From assembly GCA_963733905.1 (NCBI GenBank), contig CAVTEU010000008.1, positions 186,001 through 250,000 of the forward strand: 64,000 nt of DNA, given 5' to 3'. Position numbers and translations under genes: made by a program. Each line of letters begins with the position of its first letter. Position 1 is the first letter of the stretch. Below the pieces are notes generated by a model. The model saw only the letters and a program-made list of their open reading frames with translations, ran no database searches and was not told the origin of the DNA. Source of the stretch: DATADW01 sp963733905. GTDB lineage: Bacteria; Actinomycetota; Acidimicrobiia; Spongiisociales; DATADW01. Shown one piece after another: positions 10,368 to 19,692 of the stretch.

Positions 10368-11480
10368 ACGACCGTGCCCCCCAGCCGCTCGGCCATCCAG
10401 TCGTTCACCCAGGGCTCAGCCTTGTAGCCCAGGTTGCTGATGCCGTGGGTGGCGTCGTCGATGGTGAGGAGGGTCGCGTTTGGCGCCTCTTCGGCGATCC
10501 GGCGGGCGTGCTCGACACCGATGAGGGGATCGAGCATCCCGTGGACGACCACGAGAGGCTGGGTGATCTTCTCGGCGACGCCGCCCAGGTCGAGGGCACG
10601 GGCCTTTTCCCTCGCCTCCTCGTCTGACGACGACCACGAGTAGTGACGGAAGGCGCCCCTCGTCACCCCGGGCAGTTCATCCCAACAGGCAGCCCAGTCA
10701 TAGGGCCCGCAGTTGGCGACGGCGGCGGTGACCCGCGGCTCGAAGGCAGCCGCCCGACAGGCGTAGTAGCCACCAAGGCTCACCCCGATGAGACCCACCC
10801 TTCCGGCGTCGATATCGTCTCTCGCCGCCATGGCATCGATCGCCGCGGAGACGGCGACCTCATAGTCGTGGCGGATGGGCAGCTTGGTGCTGATCTCGCC
10901 CTGACCCGGCCCGTCGAGGCTGAGCACGGCGAGACCGCGGCGCAGCAATTGCCCGGGCGCCGTGACGGTTCTCCTTGGTCGAGTCGAGCCCAGGAAGGAG
11001 GATCACCAAGGGGGCCGGCCCCCTAATGCCGGGAATACCGCTGCGTGGGATGCTGAGCAGTCCGGCGAGGTCGGCATCCTGGAAGGGGATGGTGACCTTC
11101 TCGACCGGGGGCGCCATGTAGGGCAGGACCCGGTCGTGGCACGCCACCATCTTGGCCAGACCTACGGCGTGGGTCTCGAGGTCGTCCACCGACAGGAAGT
11201 AGGAGAGGTGGTAACAGCGCGACGCCGCCAGGAAGCTGTCCACCGCGGTGATGCGACGCCCTTCGTCCCATGCCGCTTCGCCCATCGCTTCGTGGACCCG
11301 GGCCGTCGCCATCCACTCAGGGGCCCAGTCCGACCAATCGCCGATCCTCCCCACCGTGGCGGTCAGGTCGCCCAGCGCGATGTGACCGGCGAGAAAGCGA
11401 GCCGCCCAGATATCGAGAACCTCCTGGATGACCGGATCGGGGTGGTGCAGGGTGCGGGTAGTGGCGGGATCGACCCTCAC
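10364..11480 (-). CDS. alpha/beta hydrolase, FrsA / dihydroxypseudooxynicotine-hydrolase-like (frameshifted)
   Basis: A serine hydrolase of about 370 residues with a helical N-terminal cap (residues 1-120, AAWDEGRRITAVDSFLAASR) and a hydrolase core. The core begins APLVILLPGLDSTKEN, then, after a frame break near 10967, continues TAPGQLLRRGLAVLSLDGPG. The nucleophile elbow is GVSLGG. The probable acid Asp is in HGMLDPLIG and the His in DDATHGISN. This cap-plus-core layout is shared with C-C bond hydrolases such as 2,6-dihydroxypseudooxynicotine hydrolase and with FrsA-type esterases. A paralogue lies at 17682-18833. Its start faces another hydrolase gene across an operator-like palindrome. 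Confidence 0.8.
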
Positions 11481-11506
11481 TTCGACGTGTCACCTATCCT
11501 ATCTGC

Positions 11507-11518
11507 CCTAACGTTTGC
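11507..11518. promoter_or_regulatory. LacI-type operator, site 3 (CCTAACGTTTGC)
   Basis: A CG-centred 12-mer in the 84-base gap between two divergent hydrolase genes (starts 11480 minus and 11565 plus). It resembles site 5 at 17645, which also precedes a hydrolase of the same family. Confidence 0.5.
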
Positions 11519-11564
11519 GCGAGGTGTACGCAGGGAGACAGAGATCGGCAGAGAGGGGCGGCAA

Positions 11565-12469
11565 ATGGGAATCGACCCGGAAAAGGTCACGATCATCGAA
11601 GAGATCGATGGCTCCGACATCCCGGTGGAACTCAAGTATCTCGAGACCTGGGACGGGCTGTATACGCCGATCGGTCTCCGGCTCCCCCAGGGGCCGGTCC
11701 CTTTCCCGTCGTGCTGCTTGCTTCGGGCAACGGGGGCGGTGGCATGGCCTGGATCCGTGATGCCGTGGCCAACCGGGGATACATCATGGAGCGTCTCCTC
11801 GAGCGCGGTTACGCCTGCGCCTGGATCCGCTACCGCACCGAGGTCGAGCTCGGTTACGAGAACGGCGGCCGCCTCGTCCGTGACACGCGCCAAGGCCGCG
11901 ACATGTTCAACCGGTCTCCACTCGAGTACGAAGACGAGATCGCGATCATCGAGCAGCTCAAAAAGGACCCACGGCTCGACCCAGACCGGGTGGGCATGAT
12001 CGGGATGAGCCACGGCGGGGAGATGGTGCTCAAGATCACCTCGGAATATCAGGGCGTGGCCGCCGCCGTCGCCTCGGAGCCCGCATCCCACGAGTTCCTC
12101 GCCCTCTCCCCGGACGACACCGCCTTCGTCGATCCCGAGACCGGGCTGCGCAACATCGAGGAGATGCAGATGGTGGAGACCGACAAGGTGCGGTCCCGCA
12201 TCGATCTCGCCAAGGCGAAGGAGCGGATCTCCACCATCGACACCCCGATCCTCGTCATGGGCCGGGAGAGCGATCACCTGCAGGGGATCTTCCGCACCAG
12301 CTACGAGCTACTTGCCGAGGAGGGCAAGCCGGCGGAGTGGGTGAGCTGGGAACACGACCTCCACGGCTACATATACCCGCAGCGCGGCGCAGATGGCGAG
12401 TACCAGGTCGATGACGTCCAGGCGAAGGCAATCGACGGAGTCCTCGACTTCTTCGATCGCCATCTCTAG
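11565..12469 (+). CDS. alpha/beta hydrolase, prolyl-oligopeptidase-like fold (frameshifted)
   Basis: A single-domain hydrolase of about 300 residues, starting at the ATG at 11565 after GAGAGGGG. The N-terminus MGIDPEKVTIIEEIDGSDIP leads into LETWDGLYTPIGLRLPQGP, then a frame break near 11698 and PFPVVLLASGNGGGGMAW. The nucleophile elbow is GMIGMSHGGEM, with Asp in MGRESDHLQG and His in WEHDLHGYIY as likely triad members. The fold is that of dienelactone hydrolase and dipeptidyl-peptidase S9 cores. The substrate is unknown. It is divergent from the FrsA-like hydrolase with a shared operator. Confidence 0.78.
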
Positions 12470-12475
12470 CGGGCA

Positions 12476-12489
12476 GCCTCCCGGGAGGC
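12476..12489. terminator. 14-bp GC palindrome after hydrolase
   Basis: GCCTCCCGGGAGGC, a perfect palindrome 6 bases after the hydrolase stop, could form a hairpin. There is no T-run, so its role as a terminator is weakly supported. Confidence 0.3.
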
Positions 12490-12516
12490 CGAGCGGAGCG
12501 TCGGAGGGGGTGATCC

Positions 12517-12679
12517 GCACCGTTGGGCGTTACCGCAGCCCCCCTACCCGCTGCTCCGCAGCCGGTCCCTTCCCCCCTGCGGGGGGACGGAAAGAAGCAA
12601 CGATTCTCTCCCCCCGACGGGGGAGTACCCGACGCCGGAGGCGTCGGGGGAGGGGGGCTGGTTCACTCCCAAAGGTGCG
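12517..12679. repeat. BIME-like inverted pair of REP-type repeats
   Basis: Two copies of one GC-rich palindromic unit face each other head to head. The left copy (12517-12590), read on the minus strand, runs from CGTCCCCCCGCAGGGGGGAA through a CTGCGGAGCAG stem to CCCAACGGTGCG. The right copy (12606-12679) ends ACTCCCAAAGGTGCG. The same unit occurs twice in direct orientation at 35817-35973. With the 14-bp palindrome at 12476 and the unrelated bases to 12750, this accounts for the 281-base gap between genes; no promoter was recognised. Confidence 0.6.
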
Positions 12680-12750
12680 AAAGCCGCGGTCGGCGTAGGA
12701 CCGTTGGGAAGCTTCGGCAGCGGGCCTCCCCTGCTGACCGCCTGACGACC

Positions 12751-13995
12751 GTGACCACGACTGACTCGCCTCCCGTCGCCCGGAGCACCATTGCGCTGCT
12801 CACCGACCGCACCTTCGGGCCCTACTTCTTCGGGAACCTCTCCTCCAACATTGGAACGTGGTTCCAGCAGGTGACGGCGGCAGTCGTGGTGTTCGAGCTC
12901 ACCGGATCGGCTCTGGTGGTGGGCCTGGTCGCCGTGCTCCAGTTTCTGCCATCGCTGCTGCTGGCGCCCTGGAGCGGAGCGGCGGCCGACCGGTTCGATC
13001 GGAGGCGCCTCCTGCTGGTGGCACAGACGCCGGCTGCGCTGGCGGCGGCGGCACTGGCCGTCACCACCCTGACGGTGGGTTTGGACGGCTTCCCCTATGC
13101 ATGGCCGGTGCTCGCCGCTGCCGGGGTGATCGGTCTCGCCCAGGCGTTCTCGGTCCCGGCGATGCAGGCGTTGGTCCCCGGTCTGGTCCCTGATGCCGAC
13201 CTGGCCCAGGCGGTGGCGCTCAACTCGGTCACCTTCAACCTGGCGCGGGCAGTGGGCCCGGCGCTCGGTGCTGTCACCCTCGTCGCCCTCGGACCCGGCG
13301 TCGCCTTCTCGGTGAACGCGGCCAGCTATCTGGCGCTGATCGCCGCCCTGAGCGTCATCCGCTCCCGCCCGGTGGCGCGGCCGGCACGGACATCGGTGTG
13401 GGGAGGGTTCCGCCATCTCCGCGCCGATCCGGTGATGGCGGCGCTGCTGGTTGGTGTGGCCGCGCTCGGGTTCGGTGCCGATCCGGTCATCACCCTCGCC
13501 CCGGCGCTGGCCGACGGGCTGCTCGGTCCTGCCGGCACCGCAGCGGGGCGGGGGGCGCTGGTGGGCGGGTTGGTCAGCATGTTCGGGGTCGGAGCGGTGC
13601 TGGCGATGTTGGCGGTGCCGGCCTCCAGGGATCGGCTCGGGCACCGGGGCACGGCCATCGCCGGGCTGTGCGTGCTTGCCGCAGGCATGATCTGTGTCGC
13701 GCTGGCGCCCTCCCCGCCGTGGGCCATGGGAGCCATGGCGATTGGCGGCTTCGGGTTCCTCCTCGCGGTGACCGCTCTCACCAGCCTGATGCACCTGAGG
13801 ATCAACGAGCAGATGCGGGGTCGGATGATGGCGTTGTGGGGAATCGCCTTCCTCGGATCGCGGCCCCTGGCAGCCTTTCTCGACGGCCTGGTCGCAGACG
13901 CTTTCTCCCCGGAACTGGCTGCCGCGGTGGCGGCGGCCGTGGTGCTGGGTTGCAGTTTGGTGGTGGCGAGATTCGTCCCGCGGAGCGCTCAATGA
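12751..13995 (+). CDS. MFS transporter (EntS/MFS_3-like)
   Basis: A 12-helix major facilitator of about 414 residues in the inner membrane. I chose the GTG at 12751 (TTTDSPPVARSTIALLTDRT follows); the frame is open upstream to 12523 but that part is translated repeat sequence. The protein has FGPYFFGNLSSNIGTWFQQV and the loop-2/3 motif GAAADRFDRRRLLLVAQT, as in enterobactin-exporter-like members. It ends 16 bases before an amidohydrolase gene and is probably co-transcribed with it. The direction (probably efflux) and the substrate cannot be told. Confidence 0.83.
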   Translation: MTTTDSPPVARSTIALLTDRTFGPYFFGNLSSNIGTWFQQVTAAVVVFELTGSALVVGLVAVLQFLPSLLLAPWSGAAADRFDRRRLLLVAQTPAALAAAALAVTTLTVGLDGFPYAWPVLAAAGVIGLAQAFSVPAMQALVPGLVPDADLAQAVALNSVTFNLARAVGPALGAVTLVALGPGVAFSVNAASYLALIAALSVIRSRPVARPARTSVWGGFRHLRADPVMAALLVGVAALGFGADPVITLAPALADGLLGPAGTAAGRGALVGGLVSMFGVGAVLAMLAVPASRDRLGHRGTAIAGLCVLAAGMICVALAPSPPWAMGAMAIGGFGFLLAVTALTSLMHLRINEQMRGRMMALWGIAFLGSRPLAAFLDGLVADAFSPELAAAVAAAVVLGCSLVVARFVPRSAQ

Positions 13996-14011
13996 CCAAC
14001 GGGAGGACCAG

Positions 14012-15070
14012 ATGATCACCGACGTCCACGCCCACTGCATACCCGCCGACCTCATCGAGTTGCTCCGCACCGAGGGGCCCGACATCGGAATCGAGGTGGT
14101 ACCCGGTGAGCGGGGGGAGGATGTGTTGATCGCTGGACGTGTCCGCAGCGGGCCGCTCCGTCCCGTGCTCAGCGACGTCGCTGCCCGGCTGGCGCACATG
14201 GACGCCACTGGCGTCGAGGTGCAGCTGCTGAGCGGATGGGTCGACCTCACCGCATATGCCCTCGAGGGCGGTGCCGGCGCCACCTACGCCAGGCGGTTCA
14301 ATCAGATACTTGCCGACGAGGCGGGGCGGTTCCCAGATCGGTTCCGCGCCCTGGCGACCGTCCCTCTGCAGTCGCCGGGGAAGGCGGCGGAGGAGCTTGC
14401 CCACGCCGTTTCCGAGCTGGGGATGGTGGGCGTGGAGATAGCCACCACCGTTGACGGGAATGACCTCGACCAGGCGGACCTCGATCCGTTCTGGGCGGCG
14501 GCCGAGGAGCTCCGCTGCCTGGTGCTGCTCCACCCATACGCCCCGCTGGCCGGGGTCGACCTGAGCAGGAACTTCCTCGACAACATGGTCGGCCGGCCCG
14601 CCGAGACAACCGTTGCCGTCGCCCACCTCCTGTTCAGCGGGGTGCTCGACCGCTACCCCGGGCTGGTGATGTGCGTCGTCCACGGCGGCGGGTTCCTCCC
14701 CTATCAATTGGGGAGGATGGAGCGTGGCCACACCGCGGTGCCCCACCTCACCGCCCGGCACATCACCACCGCGCCCCGTGCCGTCGCCAGGCGCCTCTAC
14801 TACGACACCGTGCTCCACTCCCCCGAGGCGATCAGGTTCCTCATCGACACCGTGGGGGTCGACCGCGTCCTCCTCGGGTCCGACTACCCCTTCGAGATGG
14901 GCGACCCCGACCCGGTGAGCACTGTCGATGCGGTGCCCGACCTGGATGATGACGAGCGGCATGCGATCCTCGAGGGGAACGTCGCTGCGCTCCTCGTTGC
15001 AGTCGGGCGTCAGGCGGGAGCCGGGTCGGCCGCAGGTGGCGGAGGCGCACGGCCGGGACCGCTTCGGTAA
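14012..15070 (+). CDS. ACMSD-type amidohydrolase
   Basis: A metal-dependent TIM-barrel hydrolase or decarboxylase of 352 residues in the amidohydrolase_2 family. DVHAHCIP gives the HxH pair, VLLHPYAPLAG and VVHGGGFLPYQL further His ligands, and LLGSDYPFEMGDPD the C-terminal Asp. Relatives include 2-amino-3-carboxymuconate-semialdehyde decarboxylase and gamma-resorcylate decarboxylase, so decarboxylation of an aromatic or ring-cleavage acid is as likely as amide hydrolysis. GGGAGGACC precedes the ATG. The last 20 codons overlap the 3' end of the opposing MFS gene. A paralogue lies at 24501-25493. Confidence 0.85.
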   Translation: MITDVHAHCIPADLIELLRTEGPDIGIEVVPGERGEDVLIAGRVRSGPLRPVLSDVAARLAHMDATGVEVQLLSGWVDLTAYALEGGAGATYARRFNQILADEAGRFPDRFRALATVPLQSPGKAAEELAHAVSELGMVGVEIATTVDGNDLDQADLDPFWAAAEELRCLVLLHPYAPLAGVDLSRNFLDNMVGRPAETTVAVAHLLFSGVLDRYPGLVMCVVHGGGFLPYQLGRMERGHTAVPHLTARHITTAPRAVARRLYYDTVLHSPEAIRFLIDTVGVDRVLLGSDYPFEMGDPDPVSTVDAVPDLDDDERHAILEGNVAALLVAVGRQAGAGSAAGGGGARPGPLR

Positions 15071-16302
15071 CGCCAAAGCTCGGGCATGAAGCGGGCGACG
15101 GCGAACGCCCCGAGGACGCAGAGAACACCGCCGGACACGACAGAGAACTGGACAGAGGTGACCGCAGCGACGGCTCCGGCTTCGAGGTCGCCGAGCCGGG
15201 GTCCGCCGCTCACCACTGCGCCGTGGATAGCAGAGAGCCGTCCCCTCAACTCGTCGGGGACGGTCAACTGGAGGATCGTGTTCCTGAAGACGGCGGAGAT
15301 GACGTCCGCCGCCCCGGCGACCGCCAACAACCCGAGCGCCAGCGGCAGCCATGTGGTCAGCCCGAAGGCGGCGATGGCTAGTCCCCAGACGATCACCGAT
15401 ACGATCACCACCCGGCCCCGGCGGCTGACCCCACCTACCCAGCCGGCGGTGGCGGCGGCAATCATGGCGCCGACACCGGGGGCGGCGAAGAGCAGCCCCA
15501 CCGTCGTTGCATTGCCGCCGAGGACCACGGTCCCGATGGCGGGGAACAGGGCGCGGGGCATCCCGAAGATCATGGCGTTGAGGTCGATCAGGAAGCACGA
15601 CTGGATGAGCCGCTGGCCCTTGAGATAGCGGAGACCCTCCTTCATCGACGACCAGCCGGCCGCGGTGCCACCCCCCTCGGGCCGAAGCGGCCGGACCCCG
15701 ATCATCGTCAATGCCGATAGGACGAACAGCACCGCCTCCAGGCCGTAGGTGGCGGCGAGAGAGAACTGGGCGATGAGCAAACCTGCCAGAGCCGGGCCCA
15801 CCGCTCCCCCCACCTGCGCCACCGCCTGGTTCAGGGCGAACCCGGCGGGGAGGAGGTCCCGCCGAAGCATCGATGGGAGGACGGCCATGCGGGCCGGGAT
15901 GTCTATCGCGGAGAGACCGGCGTTGACCCCGGTGAGCACATAGATCACCCAAATCAGGGGCTGGTCCATCGCCGAGTTGACCGCCAAGCCGACTGCGGTC
16001 AGCGCCAGCCCCATCTGGCTGATGACCAGCAGCTTGCGGCGGTCGACGGCATCGGCGATCGATCCGCCTACGAGCGACATGATGAGCAGCGGGACCACCT
16101 GGACCAGACCGAGGGCGCCGACGGCGAGCGACGACCCGGTGATAACGAAGACCTGGTAGGGCACGGCGACCACCGTGACCTGGCGGCCGAGGAAGGCAAG
16201 CAGGTAACCGAGGAAGAGCCGGCGAAACTCCGGTGATTCCCGCAACGGGGTGATGTCGACGACGAGTTGCCGCCCGCCTTGTCTCTTTGGAGGATCGGTC
16301 AC
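15010..16302 (-). CDS. MFS transporter (MFS_3-like)
   Basis: An intact 12-helix major facilitator of 430 residues. After a hydrophilic start (MTDPPKRQGGRQLVVDITPL) come RRLFLGYLLAFLGRQVTVVA and the loop motif GGSIADAVDRRKLLVISQMG. It is a distant relative of the transporter at 12751 and converges with the amidohydrolase gene, overlapping it by 61 bases. It lies just downstream of a broken third MFS gene on the same strand. The substrate is unknown. Confidence 0.85.
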   Translation of the reverse strand: MTDPPKRQGGRQLVVDITPLRESPEFRRLFLGYLLAFLGRQVTVVAVPYQVFVITGSSLAVGALGLVQVVPLLIMSLVGGSIADAVDRRKLLVISQMGLALTAVGLAVNSAMDQPLIWVIYVLTGVNAGLSAIDIPARMAVLPSMLRRDLLPAGFALNQAVAQVGGAVGPALAGLLIAQFSLAATYGLEAVLFVLSALTMIGVRPLRPEGGGTAAGWSSMKEGLRYLKGQRLIQSCFLIDLNAMIFGMPRALFPAIGTVVLGGNATTVGLLFAAPGVGAMIAAATAGWVGGVSRRGRVVIVSVIVWGLAIAAFGLTTWLPLALGLLAVAGAADVISAVFRNTILQLTVPDELRGRLSAIHGAVVSGGPRLGDLEAGAVAAVTSVQFSVVSGGVLCVLGAFAVARFMPELWRYRSGPGRAPPPPAADPAPA

Positions 16303-16308
16303 CGCACC

Positions 16309-17464
16309 ACTCTGCCCCGAACCTCAAAGAGGAACACCACAGCAGCGAGCCCGACAGGGTCGCATTGATCCCGAACGCCAGCGTAGCCGGAACTGTCGGC
16401 GACGAGACAGCAGCGGTGGCCGGCGAGCAGCCAAGGTCGCAGCGTCCGGAACAGACCGAGGGCGGCACCCGGCTCTCCTCGCCGGCAACATCGGCGGCGA
16501 AGGCGGCGGGCGGGACGGCCACCGATGTCGCAGGGCGAGGACCCCGGCCCGACGACAAAGACACGGTGTCTGCAGGCAAACGCGAGCACGGCGAGACCTG
16601 CCGCGTGAAGAGGCTGGGGACGATCACCTGCTCCGGCGTAGCGGTCGGCGGACATGGTGGCGGGAGCAGGAGCACGATGTTGATCAGCGCATCCAGAGAG
16701 CAACAGCCGATCTCGGCAAGCGACATACCGAACTCATCGGCGCGGCAGGGGCAACAGCGTGTTCTGGTCGTGCCTGGTGAGGAACACGGCGAGGTTGGCC
16801 AGCAGGACCGCAACAAAAGCGGTGAGGTGAGCAGCGGCGCAACCAAGACGTCCACCACGGATCGGTGATGGTGAGCGGGCGGCCGGCCGGGTCTCCTCCA
16901 GTCGGAACAGGGCGTAGAGCGACGCAGCGATGGTCGCCGCGGCGACCACGTAGAACGGTGCCTCGAGCCCGAACCGGTCGGCCAGAAGCCCGCCGATCAC
17001 GGGACCGATCGCAACACCGATGAGCAGGGCGCCCTGATTGATGCCGAGGAGCCGCGCCGGTTGGCGGGTTTGGATATGTCGGCCACATAGATGAGGGCGC
17101 CCGTCATGTACATCGCCGACCCGGCCCCGGCGACGAACCGCCACACCACCAGCGGGGCGATGCTTCCCGACAAGGCGGATCCGATCATCCCCGCCGACAC
17201 AACCAGGGGGCCGCCGACGAGGAGCAGCTTTCGTCCCTTGGCGTCCGCCAGGATCCCGATCGGCACATTGAAGACAAGACGGGCGAGCCCAAATGAAGCA
17301 ACAGTTACCCCCACGGCGGCCACGCTGAGCCCCATCCGCTGCGCGAAGAGCGGGAGCACCGGGCCGAGGATTCCCTGGCCGGTCATCACCAAGGCGGTAG
17401 ACACCGAGACGGCGAAGAGCGCGCTCGTGGGCGCGCGTAGCCGCCCGAGCGGCGAAAGCCCCAC
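16309..17464 (-). pseudogene. MFS transporter remnant, several frameshifts
   Basis: The first 130 residues read cleanly from a GTG at 17464 (MGLSPLGRLRAPTSALFAVS, then GILADAKGRKLLLVGGPLVV, the MFS loop motif). The rest is scattered over three frames: NQGALLIGVAIGPVIGGLLA, then LTAFVAVLLANLAVFLTRHD, then DEFGMSLAEIG, then LDALINIVLLLP. At least four indels would be needed to restore it, more than in most neighbours. It is probably a decayed gene, though systematic indel errors cannot be excluded. The end coordinate is approximate. Confidence 0.7.
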
Positions 17465-17534
17465 GGTTCCCGATGCTCAACGGTCGACCCTCAGGCCGTC
17501 TGCCAATCGCCTGGGACCCTGGGTCTCGCCATGC

Positions 17535-17546
17535 ACAATCGATTGT
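17535..17546. promoter_or_regulatory. LacI-type operator, site 4 (perfect palindrome ACAATCGATTGT)
   Basis: A perfect 12-bp palindrome lies within the longer near-palindrome TGCACAATCGATTGTTGCA (17532-17550), 70 bases upstream of the MFS remnant on the minus strand. It is the most symmetric of the eight sites. Confidence 0.6.
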
Positions 17547-17644
17547 TGCAGTCCGTGGCTGGCCGACTGTGGCTGGCCGAGTGGCTGTCGAGTTTGGCTC
17601 CACGACAAATAGACGGTCGAGGGGCAGCATCCTCGGCACCTGGC

Positions 17645-17656
17645 ACTAACGTTTGC
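17645..17656. promoter_or_regulatory. LacI-type operator, site 5 (ACTAACGTTTGC)
   Basis: A CG-centred 12-mer 26 bases upstream of the chosen hydrolase start at 17682. It shares CTAACGTTTGC with site 3. Confidence 0.5.
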
Positions 17657-17681
17657 ACACACCCGTCCTGTGGAGTTAGTT

Positions 17682-18833
17682 GTGTCTGTTGAAGAGAGCG
17701 ATCTCCCCTTCGCCCCCAGCGAGGATCCGTTCGTCATCGAGCACGGTGGGTTCTACCGCCGCTGGCTGTCGATGATCGATGACCTCGACGAGCTGCGGTC
17801 GGCCGTGGACCAACTCACCGGGACCACCGACGATGTCTGGGTGCCGGTGTGGCGGCAACTCGGCAGACAGCACGAGGAGAAGGGCGACCGGAGCGAGGGC
17901 GATGGCGAGAGCGCCAGGAGGGAGTACCTCCTCGCCAAGACCTACTACAGCATCGGCCGGTTCCCCGATGCGGTGACCCCGTTGAAGGCTGAGGTATCCG
18001 CCGATTGCGTGCGCGCCTACCTGAAGGCGGCGGCCTACCTCGACCCGCCACTCCAGCAGGTGGAGGTGGTCTGCGATGGCAAGGCCATCCCTTGCCACTA
18101 CCGGGTCCCTGAGGGAGCATCGTCGAGCTCCCCGGTCGCCGCGGTTCTCATAATGTGCGGGGCGGACGTGTTCAAGGAGGACCGTGGCTGGGTGGCGGAG
18201 CATGCCCTGGCAAGCGGTCTCGCCTCACTCGTGATGGATGCTCCCGGCACCAACGAGAACCCCTTCCCGTACGAGCCGGAGTCGGTCAAGGCGTGGATGG
18301 CGGCGGTCGACTGGCTGGCCGATCGGCCCGAGGTGGCTGAGGACCGCATCGGCGCATTCGGTATCAGCCGGGGCGGCTACTCGGTGATGCAGTTGGCCGG
18401 CACCTACCCGGAGCGAGTCATGGCGGCGGTGGCCATCGCCGGCAACCACTTCGGGTACCGGATGTCACCCGAGGAGGAGCGGGAGTTCGTCGACATGCGC
18501 AACGTCCGCTCCACCTACGTCTTCGGCTCGCCAGGTGACGGTCCCACCTTCTCACCGACAACGGTGGAGAAGGAGGAGGAGCTCTATCGGAAGTGGTCGC
18601 TCACCGAGCTTGGTCTGGCTGACGCCATCGTCTGCCCGGTATTGATGATCAACGGCAAGCGCGACCACCTGGCTCCGATCGGCAACATCTACTCGATGCT
18701 GGAGCACGGCCCGGTGACGGGACGCGAAGCCCGCGTCTACCCCGATGACGGGCACTGCGCCTTCAAGCACCGCCCGGTGTGGGGACCCGAAGCCTTCGAC
18801 TGGCTGGCCGAGCGTCTCAGGTCCAAGTCTTAG
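17682..18833 (+). CDS. alpha/beta hydrolase, FrsA-like with helical cap
   Basis: An intact hydrolase of about 383 residues. The GTG at 17682 has GGAG 6 bases upstream; an in-frame GTG at 17670 is less well placed. A helical N-terminal region (about 1-130, with AKTYYSIGRFPDAVTPLKAE) precedes the core. The nucleophile elbow is GAFGISRGGYS, the acid Asp is probably in NGKRDHLAPIG and the His in PDDGHCAFKH. It is paralogous to the gene at 10364-11480. Such enzymes cleave C-C or ester bonds in degradation intermediates. An operator-like site lies directly upstream. Confidence 0.85.
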   Translation: MSVEESDLPFAPSEDPFVIEHGGFYRRWLSMIDDLDELRSAVDQLTGTTDDVWVPVWRQLGRQHEEKGDRSEGDGESARREYLLAKTYYSIGRFPDAVTPLKAEVSADCVRAYLKAAAYLDPPLQQVEVVCDGKAIPCHYRVPEGASSSSPVAAVLIMCGADVFKEDRGWVAEHALASGLASLVMDAPGTNENPFPYEPESVKAWMAAVDWLADRPEVAEDRIGAFGISRGGYSVMQLAGTYPERVMAAVAIAGNHFGYRMSPEEEREFVDMRNVRSTYVFGSPGDGPTFSPTTVEKEEELYRKWSLTELGLADAIVCPVLMINGKRDHLAPIGNIYSMLEHGPVTGREARVYPDDGHCAFKHRPVWGPEAFDWLAERLRSKS

Positions 18834-18877
18834 CTCACCTGAATCGGCCGCCAGCTAGCCATCTGCTGAACAGAGCA

Positions 18878-19264
18878 TCAGCCCTGGCTGGCGATCTGAA
18901 TCAGATTGCCGCAGGTGTCGTCGAACACCGCGGTGGTCACCGGCCCCATCTCCGTCGGATCCTGGGTGAAGTGGACGCCGCGAGCGGCCAAACGCTCGTG
19001 CTCGGCGCGCACGTCGTCGACGGCGAACGAGGCGAAGGGAATCCCGTCCTCGACCAACGCCTCCTTGAAGGGCCCGACGGCGGGATGGCCGGACGGCTCG
19101 AGCAACAACTCGGTCCCGTCCGGGTTCTCCGGTGAGACGACCGTGAGCCACTTGTCCTCTCCGAGCGGGATCTCGGTCTTCTTGATGAACCCGAGGACGT
19201 CGGTGTAGAAGCCGAGCGCCTTGTCCTGGTCGTCCACGAACACGCTCGTCAGATGAATCCGCAT
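18878..19264 (-). CDS. VOC (glyoxalase/bleomycin-resistance fold) protein
   Basis: A small beta-alpha-beta-beta-beta metalloenzyme-fold protein of 128 residues. MRIHLTSVFVDDQDKALGFY is the typical first module, and TAVFDDTCGNLIQI the last, with the conserved aromatic/Asp-Gly-N region altered. Its ATG at 19264 overlaps the TGA of the ArsR gene by one base, so the two are translationally coupled. ArsR-VOC pairs are common in actinobacteria. The ligand is unknown. Confidence 0.85.
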   Translation of the reverse strand: MRIHLTSVFVDDQDKALGFYTDVLGFIKKTEIPLGEDKWLTVVSPENPDGTELLLEPSGHPAVGPFKEALVEDGIPFASFAVDDVRAEHERLAARGVHFTQDPTEMGPVTTAVFDDTCGNLIQIASQG

Positions 19265-19539
19265 CACTGTTTCCTTTCGATGTCGAGCCACCGCTCGACG
19301 ATCGCCCACAGCGGGCCCTTGTCGAGATAGTGGAACTTGTATCTTCCCTCGCGCCTGGTGTTCACCAGCCCAGCCTCCTCGAGCACCTCGAGGTGCTGGC
19401 TGATCGCCTGTCGAGACATGCCGTGCTTCATGGTCACCCGCGTGCAGAGCTCGAACAGCGTCTGCCCGTCACGCTCGTGCAACTCGTCGAGAATCGCCCT
19501 CCTCGCCGGTGCCGCGATAGCCGAGAAGACGTCGCCCAC
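19264..19539 (-). CDS. ArsR-family winged-helix regulator
   Basis: A small DNA-binding repressor of 91 residues. From a GTG at 19539 it reads VGDVFSAIAAPARRAILDEL, then the recognition helix region MSRQAISQHLEVLEEAGLVN and the wing RREGRYKFHYLDKGP. The open frame extends into upstream repeat sequence that is not homologous. No metal-binding Cys cluster is seen, so it is of the non-metal (SdpR/ydfF-like) class. A perfect 18-bp palindrome directly upstream is probably its own operator, so it would autoregulate and control the coupled VOC gene. Confidence 0.85.
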   Translation of the reverse strand: MGDVFSAIAAPARRAILDELHERDGQTLFELCTRVTMKHGMSRQAISQHLEVLEEAGLVNTRREGRYKFHYLDKGPLWAIVERWLDIERKQ

Positions 19540-19553
19540 AGGCGTCAACAATA

Positions 19554-19571
19554 GGCAAGCGTACGCTTGCC
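19554..19571. promoter_or_regulatory. ArsR operator (perfect 18-bp palindrome)
   Basis: GGCAAGCGTACGCTTGCC is a perfect inverted repeat 15 bases upstream of the ArsR start. The position fits binding of the ArsR dimer over its own promoter. The assignment is by symmetry and position only. Confidence 0.65.
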
Positions 19572-19607
19572 TGTCAAGAAGGGCTTCGCTCGGCCCGGTA
19601 GGGGGGC

Positions 19608-19672
19608 GCGAGCGCAGCGAGCGGAGAGGGGTGATCACCCTCCCCCAACCCCTCCCTTCAGGGAGGGGAGCC
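19608..19672 (-). repeat. interspersed palindromic repeat B, copy 1
   Basis: Read on the minus strand it contains GGCTCCCCTCCCTGAAGGGA and continues GGGGTTGGGGGAGGGTGAT, identical over 39 bases to 42552-42590. Downstream both copies have a related CCGCTCGCT...CGCGCC stretch. It lies in the gap between ArsR and the FAD oxidoreductase. The inner CCCTCCCTGAAGGGAGGG is a stem-loop. Confidence 0.65.
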
Positions 19673-19692
19673 AAGCGGCTGCCGTCTGCCGC

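Noticed and set aside
13802..16858. A 1018-codon open frame on the minus strand, and a 579-codon one at 12544-14283
   Set aside because: Both run through or across well-supported MFS and amidohydrolase genes and are low-complexity (Arg/Pro/Gly-rich), as expected from shadow frames in high-GC DNA.
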